Assembly: GCF_037892425.1 (NCBI RefSeq)
Contig: NZ_JBBKTT010000001.1
Coordinates: 2,666,001 to 2,730,000, forward strand
DNA: 64,000 nucleotides
Source of the DNA: Lacibacter sp. H375
GTDB lineage: Bacteria > Bacteroidota > Bacteroidia > Chitinophagales > Chitinophagaceae
Direction of reading: 5' to 3'
In this document: in pieces, positions 56,401 through 64,000 of the stretch
Layout of the letters: every line of letters starts with the position of its first letter
How positions within the stretch are numbered: position 1 is the stretch's first letter
Position numbers and translations under genes: made by a program
The notes under the pieces: generated by a model
Seen by the model: only the letters and a program-made list of their open reading frames with translations
The model's database searches: none
Told to the model about the DNA's origin: nothing

Positions 56401-57737
56401 TGGTAATCGGTCGTACAGGTGAGGTGCGTATCATGGATGTGAAGAATGATCGCTTATTGATCACCAACAACGTTCCTTACGGTTCAACATTGGCGGTTAA
56501 AGATGGTCAGCAGGTGAAGAAAGGTGATGTGCTTTGTACATGGGATCCGTTCAACAACGTAGTAGTTGCTGAAATTGCCGGTACAATTAAGTTTGAAAAC
56601 ATTCTTGATGGTATCACATTCCGTGAAGAGGCTGATGAACAAACAGGTCACCGTGAGAAAGTGGTTATCGAAACAAAAGATAAAACCAAGATCCCTGCAT
56701 TGCTGGTTGAAGGCAAAGAGATCAAATCTTACAACTTGCCTGTTGGTTCACACATCGTGATCGAAGAAGGTGAAGAAGTAATTGCCGGTCAGGTGTTGGT
56801 GAAAATCCCACGTGTACTTGGTAAGCTTCGTGATATCACCGGTGGTCTTCCACGTGTAACTGAATTGTTTGAAGCACGTAACCCCGGTAACCCTGCTATC
56901 GTTTCTGAAATTGATGGTGTGGTAACCTTCGGAAACATCAAGCGTGGTAACCGTGAGATCATTGTAACAAGTAAGGATGATGTTGTGAAGAAGTACCTCG
57001 TACCTCTTACACGTCAGATCCTTGCACAGGAAGGTGATTTCATTAAAGCGGGTGTGCCGTTGAGTGACGGACAAATTGCTCCTGCAGATATCCTCACCAT
57101 CAAAGGTCCGTTTGCAGTACAAGAGTATGTTGTGAATGAGATCCAGGAAGTATACCGTTTACAAGGTGTAAGAATTAACGATAAGCATATCGAAACCATC
57201 GTTCGTCAAATGATGAAGAAAGTGGAGATCATTGATGCAGGTGATACGAAGTTCCTTGAAGAGGACCTGGTTGATCGCTTTGAATTCAATGAAGAAAACG
57301 ATCGCATCTTCGATAAGAAAGTGGTTACAGAACCAGGCGACAGTCATAAGTTCCGCCCGGGTCAGATTGTTACACTCCGTGAGTTCCGTGAAGAGAACAG
57401 CGTACTCCGCCGTGCTGATAAGAAGCTGGTGGAAGTAAGAGATGCACATCCTGCAACAGCACAACCGGTATTGCTTGGTATTACCAAAGCATCATTGGGT
57501 GTACAAAGCTGGATATCTGCTGCATCGTTCCAGGAAACAACGAAAGTGTTGAGTACTGCTGCAATTGAAGGTAAAACTGATGATTTATTAGGCTTGAAAG
57601 AGAACGTAATCACAGGTCACCCGATCCCTGCAGGTACAGGCTTACGTGAATTCGAAAACATGATCGTAGGTAGCAAGGAAGAATATGAATTGCTCCTTAC
57701 AACCAAAGAAGCTATGAGCTTCGACGAAGAAGAATAG
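53448..57737 (+). CDS. rpoC: RNA polymerase beta-prime subunit
   Basis: 1429 residues, typical for Bacteroidota. N-terminal zinc site ([19 protein letters not shown] in part), the catalytic Mg site NADFDGDQ with Asp472, Asp474 and Asp476, bridge-helix and trigger-loop region (second zinc site [30 protein letters not shown]) and the C-terminal [15 protein letters not shown]. Ends at a strong terminator. Confidence 0.98.
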   Translation: MAFRKDNRQRPTFSKITIGLASPDTILERSFGEVLKPETINYRTYKPERDGLFCERIFGPVKDFECACGKYKRIRYKGIVCDRCGVEVTEKKVRRERMGHIKLVVPVVHIWYFKSLPNKIGYLLGVSSKKLETIVYYERYVVIQPGVKENMAMGDLLTEEEYLDLLDTLPKDNQYLPDEDPQKFIAKMGAEAVHDMLQRIDLDQLSYDLRNAAATETSQQRKADALKRLSVVEAFRDANLRITNRPEWMVMQYIPVIPPELRPLVPLDGGRFASSDLNDLYRRVIIRNNRLKRLLEIKAPEVILRNEKRMLQEAIDSLFDNSRKSNAVKAEGGRALKSLSDVLKGKQGRFRQNLLGKRVDYSGRSVIVVGPEMKLHECGLPKDMAAELFKPFIIRKLIERGIVKTVKSARKLVDKKEAIVWDILENILKGHPIMLNRAPTLHRLSIQAFQPKLIEGKAIQLHPLVCSAFNADFDGDQMAVHVPLSNAAVLEAQLLMLASHNILNPQNGQPITLPSQDMVLGLYYISKGKKTTDTETVKGQGKAFYSAEEVIIAYNEKQVDLHAWIRVRANVRDAETGQLTYKLIETTVGRVIFNQFVPKEVGFVNALLTKKNLREIIGDIIEITNVPKTAKFLDDIKTLGFRTAFQGGLSFNINDLIIPEVKEQLVENAQGEVNEVWDSYNMGLITNNERYNQIIDIWSRVDTRVTETLIREMASDKQGFNSVYMMLDSGARGSKQQVKQLAGIRGLMAKPRKSGSTGSEIIENPVLSNFKDGLSVLDYFISTHGARKGLADTALKTADAGYLTRRLVDVAQDVVIKDEDCGTLRGIATSALKDNEDIIEPLSDRIEGRTSLHDVYDPISDELIVAAGQEISPAIAKKIEDRGIETVDIRSVLTCESKRGVCVKCYGKNLATGVVAQKGDAVGIIAAQSIGEPGTQLTLRTFHVGGVAGSASVESTLPAKFDGTIQFDGLRTVTTTNNEGEKVQLVIGRTGEVRIMDVKNDRLLITNNVPYGSTLAVKDGQQVKKGDVLCTWDPFNNVVVAEIAGTIKFENILDGITFREEADEQTGHREKVVIETKDKTKIPALLVEGKEIKSYNLPVGSHIVIEEGEEVIAGQVLVKIPRVLGKLRDITGGLPRVTELFEARNPGNPAIVSEIDGVVTFGNIKRGNREIIVTSKDDVVKKYLVPLTRQILAQEGDFIKAGVPLSDGQIAPADILTIKGPFAVQEYVVNEIQEVYRLQGVRINDKHIETIVRQMMKKVEIIDAGDTKFLEEDLVDRFEFNEENDRIFDKKVVTEPGDSHKFRPGQIVTLREFREENSVLRRADKKLVEVRDAHPATAQPVLLGITKASLGVQSWISAASFQETTKVLSTAAIEGKTDDLLGLKENVITGHPIPAGTGLREFENMIVGSKEEYELLLTTKEAMSFDEEE

Positions 57738-57759
57738 GCATTAGCTGAATGATAAAATC

Positions 57760-57795
57760 AAAGTCTTTCCGCCTTGGCGGAGAGACTTTTTTATT
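57760..57795 (+). terminator. Terminator after rpoC
   Basis: aaagtctttccgcc (57760-57773) pairs with ggcggagagacttt (57776-57789) with one G:T, two-base loop core, then a T run. About 23 bases after the stop. Confidence 0.88.
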
Positions 57796-57895
57796 GATGC
57801 ATGCTTATCTTGAAGATGTTCATGTTAACGCTTTCTTAAAAAGCATTTCGTTTTTTTACACTCACCCGAAATCCTTTACTTTGCCCACCTAGATT

Positions 57896-58507
57896 ATGAA
57901 AAGTATACAAAGCATATTATTGTGGATAGTGGCAGCTGCAGTAGCTGTACTTTATGTGTTGCATTTCAGCGGTAAAAAGCCAAAGGAAACAACGAGTGGT
58001 GTAGTTAAGAAAGATAGTGCTGATGCAAAGGAGCAACATATCAGGGTTGCCTATATCGATCTTGATACCATTCAGAAATATTATGAATTCTTCAAATTGA
58101 AGAATGATGATATTGAGCGTGAAAAAACACGTTACGATAACCAGATACAAAGTGAGTTGAACAAACTTGAACGTGACCGTATCGAGTTCCTCAAGAAGGG
58201 ACAAGCCATAACGCAAGTAGAAGCAGAAAAGTTTCAACAGGAGTACCAGACTCGCTATCAGCAGATCGGCCAACGTCAGCAAACGTTGCAGGGACAGCAT
58301 CTCGAGAACCAGGCAAAAGCTATCGACGATATTCAAAAACGCATCAACGAATACCTGAAAATTTATAACAAGGAAGGCAAGTATAACTTCATCTTTTCTA
58401 CACAGGAGGGTAACCCAACTCTCTATTTTAAGGATACAGCTTTCAACATTACCAACGAAGTGCTGAAAGGTCTTAACGACACTTACAAGCAATCCAAGAA
58501 GCAATAG
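57896..58507 (+). CDS. OmpH/Skp-family periplasmic chaperone
   Basis: 203 residues. N-terminal signal or anchor helix (about 5-23), a short linker, then VAYIDLDTIQKYYEFF, the strand typical of OmpH, and a long coiled coil (about 70-160) rich in Gln, Glu and Arg, ending in a small beta part (YNFIFSTQEGNPTLYFKD). Skp holds unfolded outer-membrane proteins in the periplasm. Upstream TTTACTTTG (57875-57883) is a possible -7 box one base short of consensus. Confidence 0.85.
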   Translation: MKSIQSILLWIVAAAVAVLYVLHFSGKKPKETTSGVVKKDSADAKEQHIRVAYIDLDTIQKYYEFFKLKNDDIEREKTRYDNQIQSELNKLERDRIEFLKKGQAITQVEAEKFQQEYQTRYQQIGQRQQTLQGQHLENQAKAIDDIQKRINEYLKIYNKEGKYNFIFSTQEGNPTLYFKDTAFNITNEVLKGLNDTYKQSKKQ

Positions 58508-58566
58508 CGGTTTCAAATTAATCCTTATCTTCCGTTTCATTATTTTTTTGAAACGAAACCAATGCT

Positions 58567-59982
58567 ATGACTTCAACTCAGCAGGAATTTAAACCGTCTT
58601 TAAGTTTACTGGATGCAACGATGGTAGTTGCAGGCTCAATGATCGGTTCAGGTATCTTTATTGTTAGTGCCGATATTACACGAAACGTTGGCAGTGCAGG
58701 TTGGTTACTGGTAGTGTGGCTTGTTACAGGTTTTATGACTTTAACGGCAGCACTTAGTTATGGCGAATTGAGTGCCATGTTTCCAAAGGCAGGTGGCCAG
58801 TATGTTTACCTGAAAGAAGCATTTAATAAACTTGCAGGCTTTCTTTACGGTTGGAGTTTCTTCACGGTTATTCAAACAGCAACCATTGCAGCAGTAGGCG
58901 TTGCGTTCTCAAAATTCACCGGTTATTTTATTCCTGCATTGGATATTAATGATGAGAACATCCTGTTCCAGATCGGAGTATTTAAATTATATCCTGCACA
59001 GATCGTTTCAATACTTGTTATCGCTTTACTTACTTATATCAACACAAGAGGTATCAATGGTGGCAAAGCAATACAAACTGTATTTACGATCACAAAACTC
59101 CTTTCACTTTTTGGTTTGATCGTTTTCGGATTAATGATGGCTGCAAAGGCAGACGTATGGAATGCCAACTGGAGTAACGCATGGGAGATGAATAAACTTT
59201 CTGAAGGAGGAATGATTGCGGGTGTGGCAGGCAGTGCAGTATTGGGCGCTATTGCGGCATCCATGGTTGGTTCAATTTTCAGTAGTGATGCATGGAACAA
59301 TGTTACATTCATTGCAGGTGAAATAAAAAATCCAAAACGAAATATTGGTTTAAGTCTTTTCCTGGGCACATTGATCGTTACACTTATTTATGTGGCAGCG
59401 AATGTGATGTACATCAGTGTACTGCCGATGAATGAAATAGCTTTTGCAAAGCAAGACAGAGTAGCAGTTGCTGCTGCGAATGAAATTTTTGGTAATGTGG
59501 GCACTTATGTAATTGCAGCTATGATCATGGTCTCGACATTTGGTTGTATCAATGGGTTGGTATTAGCAGGAGCAAGGGTTTATTACACTATGGCGCAGGA
59601 TGGTTTGTTTTTTAAACAAGCCGGCACACTAAATAAAAACGCTGTACCACAATGGGCTTTATGGGCACAATGTGTGTGGGCATCTTTACTTTGTTTAAGT
59701 GGACAGTATGGCGATCTGTTAGATATGATCTCATTTGTGGTAGTGCTCTTTTATGTGCTTACCATCATCGGTATATTTGTACTGCGTGCAAAGCGTCCCG
59801 ATATTGAACGTCCTTACAAAGCGTTTGCTTATCCGGTATTGCCAATCATTTATATTATTCTCGGATTGACATTTTGTTTCTTCCTGATCACCATGAAGCC
59901 GTTATATGCAGGTATTGGATTTGGAATTGTTTTATTAGGTATACCTGTTTATTATATTGCAGTCGCAAATCAAAAGAAGTAG
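58567..59982 (+). CDS. APC-superfamily amino acid permease
   Basis: 471 residues, about 12 transmembrane helices. Helix 1 has the APC motif VAGSMIGSGIFIVSADI (substrate-backbone binding), followed by ALSYGELSAMFPKAGGQYVYL; helix 6 region IFSSDAWNNVTFIAGEIKNPKRN is also typical. Imports amino acids or exchanges them; substrate unknown. Six bases before the heptose kinase gene and in the same probable operon as the isoaspartyl peptidase, which makes an Asp/Arg- or peptide-related substrate conceivable but unproved. Confidence 0.92.
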   Translation: MTSTQQEFKPSLSLLDATMVVAGSMIGSGIFIVSADITRNVGSAGWLLVVWLVTGFMTLTAALSYGELSAMFPKAGGQYVYLKEAFNKLAGFLYGWSFFTVIQTATIAAVGVAFSKFTGYFIPALDINDENILFQIGVFKLYPAQIVSILVIALLTYINTRGINGGKAIQTVFTITKLLSLFGLIVFGLMMAAKADVWNANWSNAWEMNKLSEGGMIAGVAGSAVLGAIAASMVGSIFSSDAWNNVTFIAGEIKNPKRNIGLSLFLGTLIVTLIYVAANVMYISVLPMNEIAFAKQDRVAVAAANEIFGNVGTYVIAAMIMVSTFGCINGLVLAGARVYYTMAQDGLFFKQAGTLNKNAVPQWALWAQCVWASLLCLSGQYGDLLDMISFVVVLFYVLTIIGIFVLRAKRPDIERPYKAFAYPVLPIIYIILGLTFCFFLITMKPLYAGIGFGIVLLGIPVYYIAVANQKK

Positions 59983-59988
59983 GTCGTT

Positions 59989-60984
59989 ATGAGCGTTTCT
60001 AAATTTGATCAGTTGTTTCAGCAGTTCTCACAACTAAAAGCCGGCGTGATTGGTGATGTGATGCTTGACACCTATATGTGGGGACATGTTGAACGTATTT
60101 CACCTGAAGCTCCTGTACCCATTGTTGCATTAGATAAAACAGAATACCGTGTTGGTGGTGCATCAAACGTTGCATTGAATATTGCTTCGTTAGGTGCTTC
60201 AGTTTCTATCCTGAGTGTAATTGGTAATGATGATGATGGTAAACAGTTGCGTCAGTTGCTGGAACATCAACAGATCAAAACAGATTTTTTACTTGGAAGT
60301 GACAAGCGTGCAACAACAAGTAAAACAAGGATCATCAGTCGCAATCAACAAATGATGCGTCTTGATAAAGAAATTGCAACTGATCTTGGTTATGAAGATG
60401 AGAACAGGTTGATCCTTGCATTGCAAACATTCATTGCACAGGAAAAACCTGATGTGATCATTTTTGAAGATTACAATAAAGGTGTGTTGACTGAACTGGT
60501 AATACAAAAAGCAATTGCTCTTTGCAAGCATCATGGAATTCTCACAACGGTTGATCCAAAGCGAAAGAATTTCTTTTCTTATAAAACAGTAGATGTATTT
60601 AAACCGAATCTGAAAGAGGTAAAAGATGCATTGAATCTTTTAGTTGAGCAGGTGAATGAAGAAGCGCTCCGGCATATTCATGCAGAATTAAAAGCTCAGT
60701 TGCAACATCATATTTCATTCATCACTCTCTCTGAGAAAGGTGTGTTTTATCAGAATGATGAACAGGCGGGCGTCATTCCATCACACTTGCGCAGCATTGC
60801 GGATGTGAGTGGTGCAGGTGATACAGTAATTGCTGTTGCTTCATTGGTATATGCTGCTACAAAAGATGTTGAGCTGATGGCTGAAGTGGCAAACATTGCA
60901 GGTGGACTGGTGTGTGAAGAAGTAGGAACTGCAGCCATTAACCGTGAGCGTTTGATACAGGAGTGTAAATTATTACTGAATTAA
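59989..60984 (+). CDS. D-glycero-beta-D-manno-heptose-7-phosphate kinase (RfaE domain I)
   Basis: 331 residues, PfkB/ribokinase fold. GDVMLDTYMWG near the N-terminus, RVGGASNVALNIASLGA, and the catalytic ADVSGAGDTV with Asp278. It is the kinase half only; the ADP-transferase domain of the fused enzyme HldE is absent and must be elsewhere. Supplies ADP-heptose for the LPS core. Two bases upstream of the isoaspartyl peptidase gene. Confidence 0.92.
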   Translation: MSVSKFDQLFQQFSQLKAGVIGDVMLDTYMWGHVERISPEAPVPIVALDKTEYRVGGASNVALNIASLGASVSILSVIGNDDDGKQLRQLLEHQQIKTDFLLGSDKRATTSKTRIISRNQQMMRLDKEIATDLGYEDENRLILALQTFIAQEKPDVIIFEDYNKGVLTELVIQKAIALCKHHGILTTVDPKRKNFFSYKTVDVFKPNLKEVKDALNLLVEQVNEEALRHIHAELKAQLQHHISFITLSEKGVFYQNDEQAGVIPSHLRSIADVSGAGDTVIAVASLVYAATKDVELMAEVANIAGGLVCEEVGTAAINRERLIQECKLLLN

Positions 60985-60986
60985 GC

Positions 60987-61916
60987 ATGGGTGATTTTTC
61001 AATTGCAATACATGGCGGTGCAGGTACGATCCTTAAAATAGATCTGACTCCCGAACTGGAAGAAGCCTACACAAAAGGTCTTGCTGATGCAGTGGCAACC
61101 GGCTACGAAGTATTGGCTAAAGGTGGAAGTGCTATAGATGCAGTAACAGCTGCAGTTATTTCTCTTGAAGATTGTATTCTTTTCAACGCAGGCAGAGGTT
61201 CTGTATTTACAAGAAAAGGCGGGCATGAAATGGATGCAGCCATCATGAATGGTATTTCATTGGAAGCAGGTGCAGTTGCCGGTGTGAGTAGTGTAAAGAA
61301 TCCTGTGCTGCTTGCAAAAACGATCATGGAAAAAAGTGAACATGTGATGTTGAGTGGCGACGGTGCGTTGCAGTTTGCTAAACAACAAGAACTACAACTG
61401 GAGCAAGAAGATTATTTCTTTTCACAATTCCGCTACGATCAGTGGCAGTTGGTGAAGAATGAGAACAGTTCAGCCCTTGATCATAATATTCAACTCGAGA
61501 AAAAGTTCGGAACAGTTGGTGCAGTGGCTTGTGATGCAAATGGAAATGTAGCGGCTGCAACAAGTACCGGCGGCATGACGAATAAGAATTTCAATCGCAT
61601 TGGCGATACTCCTGTGATAGGTGCAGGCACATACGCCAACAATCAAACATGTGCTATATCATGCACCGGTCATGGCGAATTATTTCTGCGTGCTGTTGCA
61701 GCTTATGATGTGAGTTGCCTGATGGAATACAAGGGGATGAACCTTCAGCAAGCAATGGAAATTGTTACACTTGATAAGTTAGTTAAGATCAATGGTGAAG
61801 GCGGTATGATTGGCGTGGATGCACGTGCAAACACTGCCATGGTCTTTAACAGCGAAGGCATGTACCGTGCCACGCAAAACAGCAGAGGCGAAAAGCAGAT
61901 CGCTATTTACAAGTGA
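60987..61916 (+). CDS. Isoaspartyl peptidase / L-asparaginase (plant-type, Ntn hydrolase)
   Basis: 309 residues. Starts IAIHGGAGTI; the autocleavage site and nucleophile is Thr176 in KKFGTVGAVACD; the beta subunit continues with STGGMTNK and GDTPVIGAGTYAN, all family signatures. It hydrolyses beta-aspartyl dipeptides, including beta-Asp-Arg, the product of cyanophycinase, and also asparagine. No signal peptide, so cytoplasmic. It is in the permease-kinase operon, not next to cphA/cphB, yet would complete cyanophycin breakdown. General repair of isoaspartyl peptides is the alternative role. Confidence 0.94.
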   Translation: MGDFSIAIHGGAGTILKIDLTPELEEAYTKGLADAVATGYEVLAKGGSAIDAVTAAVISLEDCILFNAGRGSVFTRKGGHEMDAAIMNGISLEAGAVAGVSSVKNPVLLAKTIMEKSEHVMLSGDGALQFAKQQELQLEQEDYFFSQFRYDQWQLVKNENSSALDHNIQLEKKFGTVGAVACDANGNVAAATSTGGMTNKNFNRIGDTPVIGAGTYANNQTCAISCTGHGELFLRAVAAYDVSCLMEYKGMNLQQAMEIVTLDKLVKINGEGGMIGVDARANTAMVFNSEGMYRATQNSRGEKQIAIYK

Positions 61917-62030
61917 TGTTACATTGATCTGTTACGTAATGCAACGGATTGCATTTAATTTTCAGATTGAAACAGGCCTCAATCTAAAACTTTCAGCTGC
62001 ATAATCTGTAAGCAGTATAAAACTCTCTCT

Positions 62031-62038
62031 TATCTTTG
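62031..62038 (+). promoter_or_regulatory. -7 box of ispD, very close to the start codon
   Basis: TATCTTTG matches TAnnTTTG and ends only five bases before the ATG at 62044, so the transcript would have almost no leader. A TCTG at 62005-62008 is a weak -33 candidate. Confidence 0.6.
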
Positions 62039-62043
62039 AAGCT

Positions 62044-62709
62044 ATGCAAACATATGTTGTAATTGTGGCCGGTGGTGCCGGTAAACGAATGGGTTCTGTA
62101 CTCCCCAAACAATTTTTACTATTAAAGAATAAGCCTGTCTTGTATTATACCATCGATGCTTTTTTAAAAGCCTTGCCTGATTGTAAAGTGATCGTGGTCT
62201 TGCCGGAAGAGCATCTTGAATTAGGGAAGGAGATAATTGACGGTTTCTTTGATGCACAGCGTATACAGCTGACCGTTGGTGGCGAAACACGTTTTCATTC
62301 TGTACAAAACGGGTTAAAGCTGATCGAAGAAGAGTCCATCATTTTTGTGCATGATGGTGTGCGATGTTTGGTGAGTGAAGAATTGATTCAGCGTTGTTAT
62401 TCAGCTGCATTGGAAACCGGCAGCGCTATTCCTGCAATTGAATGCCGTGACAGTGTGCGTATGATCACGGAGGAAGGAAATGATCCTATTGACAGAAGCA
62501 AACTACGGTTGGTACAAACACCCCAAACTTTTCATAGTAAGATATTACTTCCTGCTTTTGCTATTGATTATAAAGCATGGTTTACCGATGAAGCAAATGT
62601 TGTGGAAGCATTTGGTTTAAAGGTAACACTTGTGCAAGGCGAAGAAACAAATATTAAGATTACAAACCCGATGGATTTGGTAATTGCCGAGAAGATACTT
62701 GAGGGATAA
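62044..62709 (+). CDS. ispD: 2-C-methyl-D-erythritol 4-phosphate cytidylyltransferase
   Basis: 221 residues. MEP-pathway enzyme that joins CTP to methylerythritol phosphate for isoprenoid synthesis. Motifs: VIVAGGAGKRMGSVLPKQF (nucleotide loop), VHDGVRCLVS, RLVQTPQTF and the closing GEETNIKITNPMDLVIAE. Length is typical. Monocistronic by appearance, convergent with the next gene. Confidence 0.95.
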   Translation: MQTYVVIVAGGAGKRMGSVLPKQFLLLKNKPVLYYTIDAFLKALPDCKVIVVLPEEHLELGKEIIDGFFDAQRIQLTVGGETRFHSVQNGLKLIEEESIIFVHDGVRCLVSEELIQRCYSAALETGSAIPAIECRDSVRMITEEGNDPIDRSKLRLVQTPQTFHSKILLPAFAIDYKAWFTDEANVVEAFGLKVTLVQGEETNIKITNPMDLVIAEKILEG

Positions 62710-62741
62710 TAACTTATCATTGATTACGTATCATTCATCGC

Positions 62742-63659
62742 TCATTCCTTCAGCCACTTCAATAATTTCGGTAAGCGATTCATGCGTAATGCAGGGTATC
62801 GTTCCTCTGTAGCACCATAACTACTATAGAAAAAAGCAAGATTGCGAATATCACTTCCTTCAAAATCAAGTATTGCATCTGTACCGGCATGTGCAGCAAT
62901 AAAGCGATCAATTAAGTAGTGCGAAGCGCCTAACGTTTTGCCATTTGGATGATTTCCGACCAGGATATAATACCAACGTTTATGCGAAAAAAGAAATACG
63001 GCTGATGCCAGAAGTTGGTTATTGTTGTTATAAATGCCAAGCGTTTCTGCAAGCTGCTTTTCTTTTGCAATAGAAAACAGGTTCTTAAAACGATCCATTT
63101 GTTCATCACTGATTGCTGAAACACGTTGAATGGTTTCTTTGGCTAATGTAATAATGTCTGCTACAGGAATATTTTGTTTTGCAACCAAACCGGTTTGCTC
63201 AGCTTTCCTGATGTTTCGTTTCAGGTTTGTGCGGTATAGTTCTGCTATTTCGTTGTACGGGTTATGTAAAGCAAGTATATAGTTTACCCGTTCTGTTAAT
63301 GCGAATCCATCAACAGGGAACAGGTTGTTGTGGTTAAGATAAATATCGATATATCTAAAACGTTTTGGTATTTTTTTCAGGAATGCCTCTGTTACTGCTG
63401 CATTGATTTTGCTTCGGGAAAAAATACCAAGACTGGCGCAGAAGTAAGGTTGAAAAAGATAATGAATGCCATATTTTTTATTCCATGTAAGTGGCATGAT
63501 GGCTTCGTAGTCATTCAGCACTAAGGCATCCCAATGATCGGCCATTGCATCAAGATACCAGGAGTAGGCGTAGATCAAGCCATTGTCTGCATGTTGAACA
63601 CAATCATCCCATTTTTGCTTATCAATTTCAGCATGTGATATGTATTTGATCTGTTGCAT
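62742..63659 (-). CDS. FemAB/GNAT-like acyltransferase family protein
   Basis: 305 residues. No signal peptide or membrane segment. It has a double-GNAT look: an N-terminal half with WDALVLNDYEAIMPLTW and YLFQPYFCASLGIF, and a C-terminal half with LYRTNLKRNIRKAEQTGL and KTLGASHYLIDRFIAAHAG, which resemble FemAB-type peptidoglycan or peptide acyltransferases. Specific substrate unknown. Its ATG overlaps the stop of the upstream gene by one base (TGATG). Confidence 0.75.
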   Translation of the reverse strand: MQQIKYISHAEIDKQKWDDCVQHADNGLIYAYSWYLDAMADHWDALVLNDYEAIMPLTWNKKYGIHYLFQPYFCASLGIFSRSKINAAVTEAFLKKIPKRFRYIDIYLNHNNLFPVDGFALTERVNYILALHNPYNEIAELYRTNLKRNIRKAEQTGLVAKQNIPVADIITLAKETIQRVSAISDEQMDRFKNLFSIAKEKQLAETLGIYNNNNQLLASAVFLFSHKRWYYILVGNHPNGKTLGASHYLIDRFIAAHAGTDAILDFEGSDIRNLAFFYSSYGATEERYPALRMNRLPKLLKWLKE

Positions 63660-64000
63660 CAGAAAGGCATGCGGCGGTCGATCTTTTTCAAACTGAAGTT
63701 CTGTATATCGATCGTAAATGAAATGTTTTTCAGGAAACGTTTTTCAGTGATCGTTGATAAGAAATAATCTTTGTAAGGTTTGCTGTAAAGCAACGGCGCA
63801 TAAATGTTGATTGTGTTCTTGAATAGTGATAATTGCAAACCTGCATTGTATAATACTTTGCTTCCTTCTGCATTTGCTTTCCATGCATCGGCATAAGTGC
63901 CGATATCCATGTATACTTTCAATGGAACACGAAAGGGTAGTATGTTCAGGATATTGATCTGATCAGGAATATCAGTTGAGAAATTTAATGCCATCAGCCA
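63659..64000 (-). CDS. C-terminal end of an unidentified large protein (5' end outside window)
   Basis: The frame is open through the window edge, so only the last 113 codons are seen. The segment has alternating hydrophobic strands (VPLKVYMDIGTYADAWK, LQLSLFKNTINIYAPLL) and ends LKKIDRRMPF. This strand pattern could be a beta-barrel or the tail of a surface metallopeptidase as found in this phylum; the domain cannot be named from this piece. Coupled by a one-base overlap to the FemAB/GNAT-like gene. Confidence 0.6.
   Translation of the reverse strand, partial: WLMALNFSTDIPDQINILNILPFRVPLKVYMDIGTYADAWKANAEGSKVLYNAGLQLSLFKNTINIYAPLLYSKPYKDYFLSTITEKRFLKNISFTIDIQNFSLKKIDRRMPF

Noticed and set aside
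57917-58540. 207-residue minus-strand open frame opposite the OmpH-like gene
   Set aside because: The plus-strand gene has family motifs, a coiled coil and a proper start; the antisense frame shows no recognisable domain.

Overview
The window looks like a chromosomal segment from a Bacteroidota bacterium, most likely of the order Chitinophagales (family-level placement is an inference). The evidence is the recurring Bacteroidota promoter (TTTG, 19-20 bases, TAnnTTTG), the near absence of Shine-Dalgarno sequences except a perfect one before rpsU, type IX secretion (T9SS) genes (PorV, a giant PorU-type sortase, a gliding-motility-type C-terminal sorting domain), a ccmBCD heme-export set, and AT-rich codon use. 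No phage, insertion sequence or CRISPR array was seen.

Layout. 1-8.6 kb: end of a GH13 glycosidase, HtrA protease, glutamate dehydrogenase, ccmB-ccmC-ccmD, thymidine kinase, an unnamed conserved protein and Kdo transferase. 8.7-16.0 kb: a seven-gene sugar-nucleotide operon (DegT aminotransferase, UDP-glucose dehydrogenase, UDP-glucuronate decarboxylase, a TviB/WbpO-type UDP-HexNAc dehydrogenase, rfbB, rfbC, rfbD), then tRNA-Gln. 16.2-20.7 kb: divergent cyanophycin synthetase and cyanophycinase, then an SGNH hydrolase. 20.7-28.4 kb: tyrS, porV and the 1687-residue PorU-like sortase. 28.4-38.4 kb: an accessory envelope region with two tandem alkaline-phosphatase-superfamily membrane proteins, a GT-C-like protein, YfhO, a methyltransferase, a YdjC deacetylase, a GNAT protein and a GT2 glycosyltransferase. 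38.5-41 kb: ribE, rpsU, xerC, hpf.

41.2-57.7 kb is the classic translation/transcription supercluster: tRNA-Thr(TGT), Tyr, Gly, Thr(GGT), tuf, tRNA-Trp, secE, nusG, rplK, rplA, rplJ, rplL, rpoB, rpoC. It is unusual in being split twice: a Lys/Ala-rich histone-H1-like gene lies in antisense between nusG and rplK, and a T9SS-secreted PKD protein lies between rplL and rpoB. Canonical promoters restart transcription before rplK and before rpoB. 57.9-64 kb: an OmpH-like chaperone, an APC permease, heptose-7-P kinase, isoaspartyl peptidase, ispD, a FemAB/GNAT-like protein and the C-terminal end of an unidentified large protein.

Functional links. Cyanophycin synthetase, cyanophycinase and isoaspartyl peptidase would together make a full storage-polymer cycle (Asp-Arg polymer to beta-Asp-Arg to free amino acids). 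WaaA and the heptose kinase point to LPS core synthesis. The sugar-nucleotide operon would feed the surface glycans that the 28-38 kb region seems built to modify and export.
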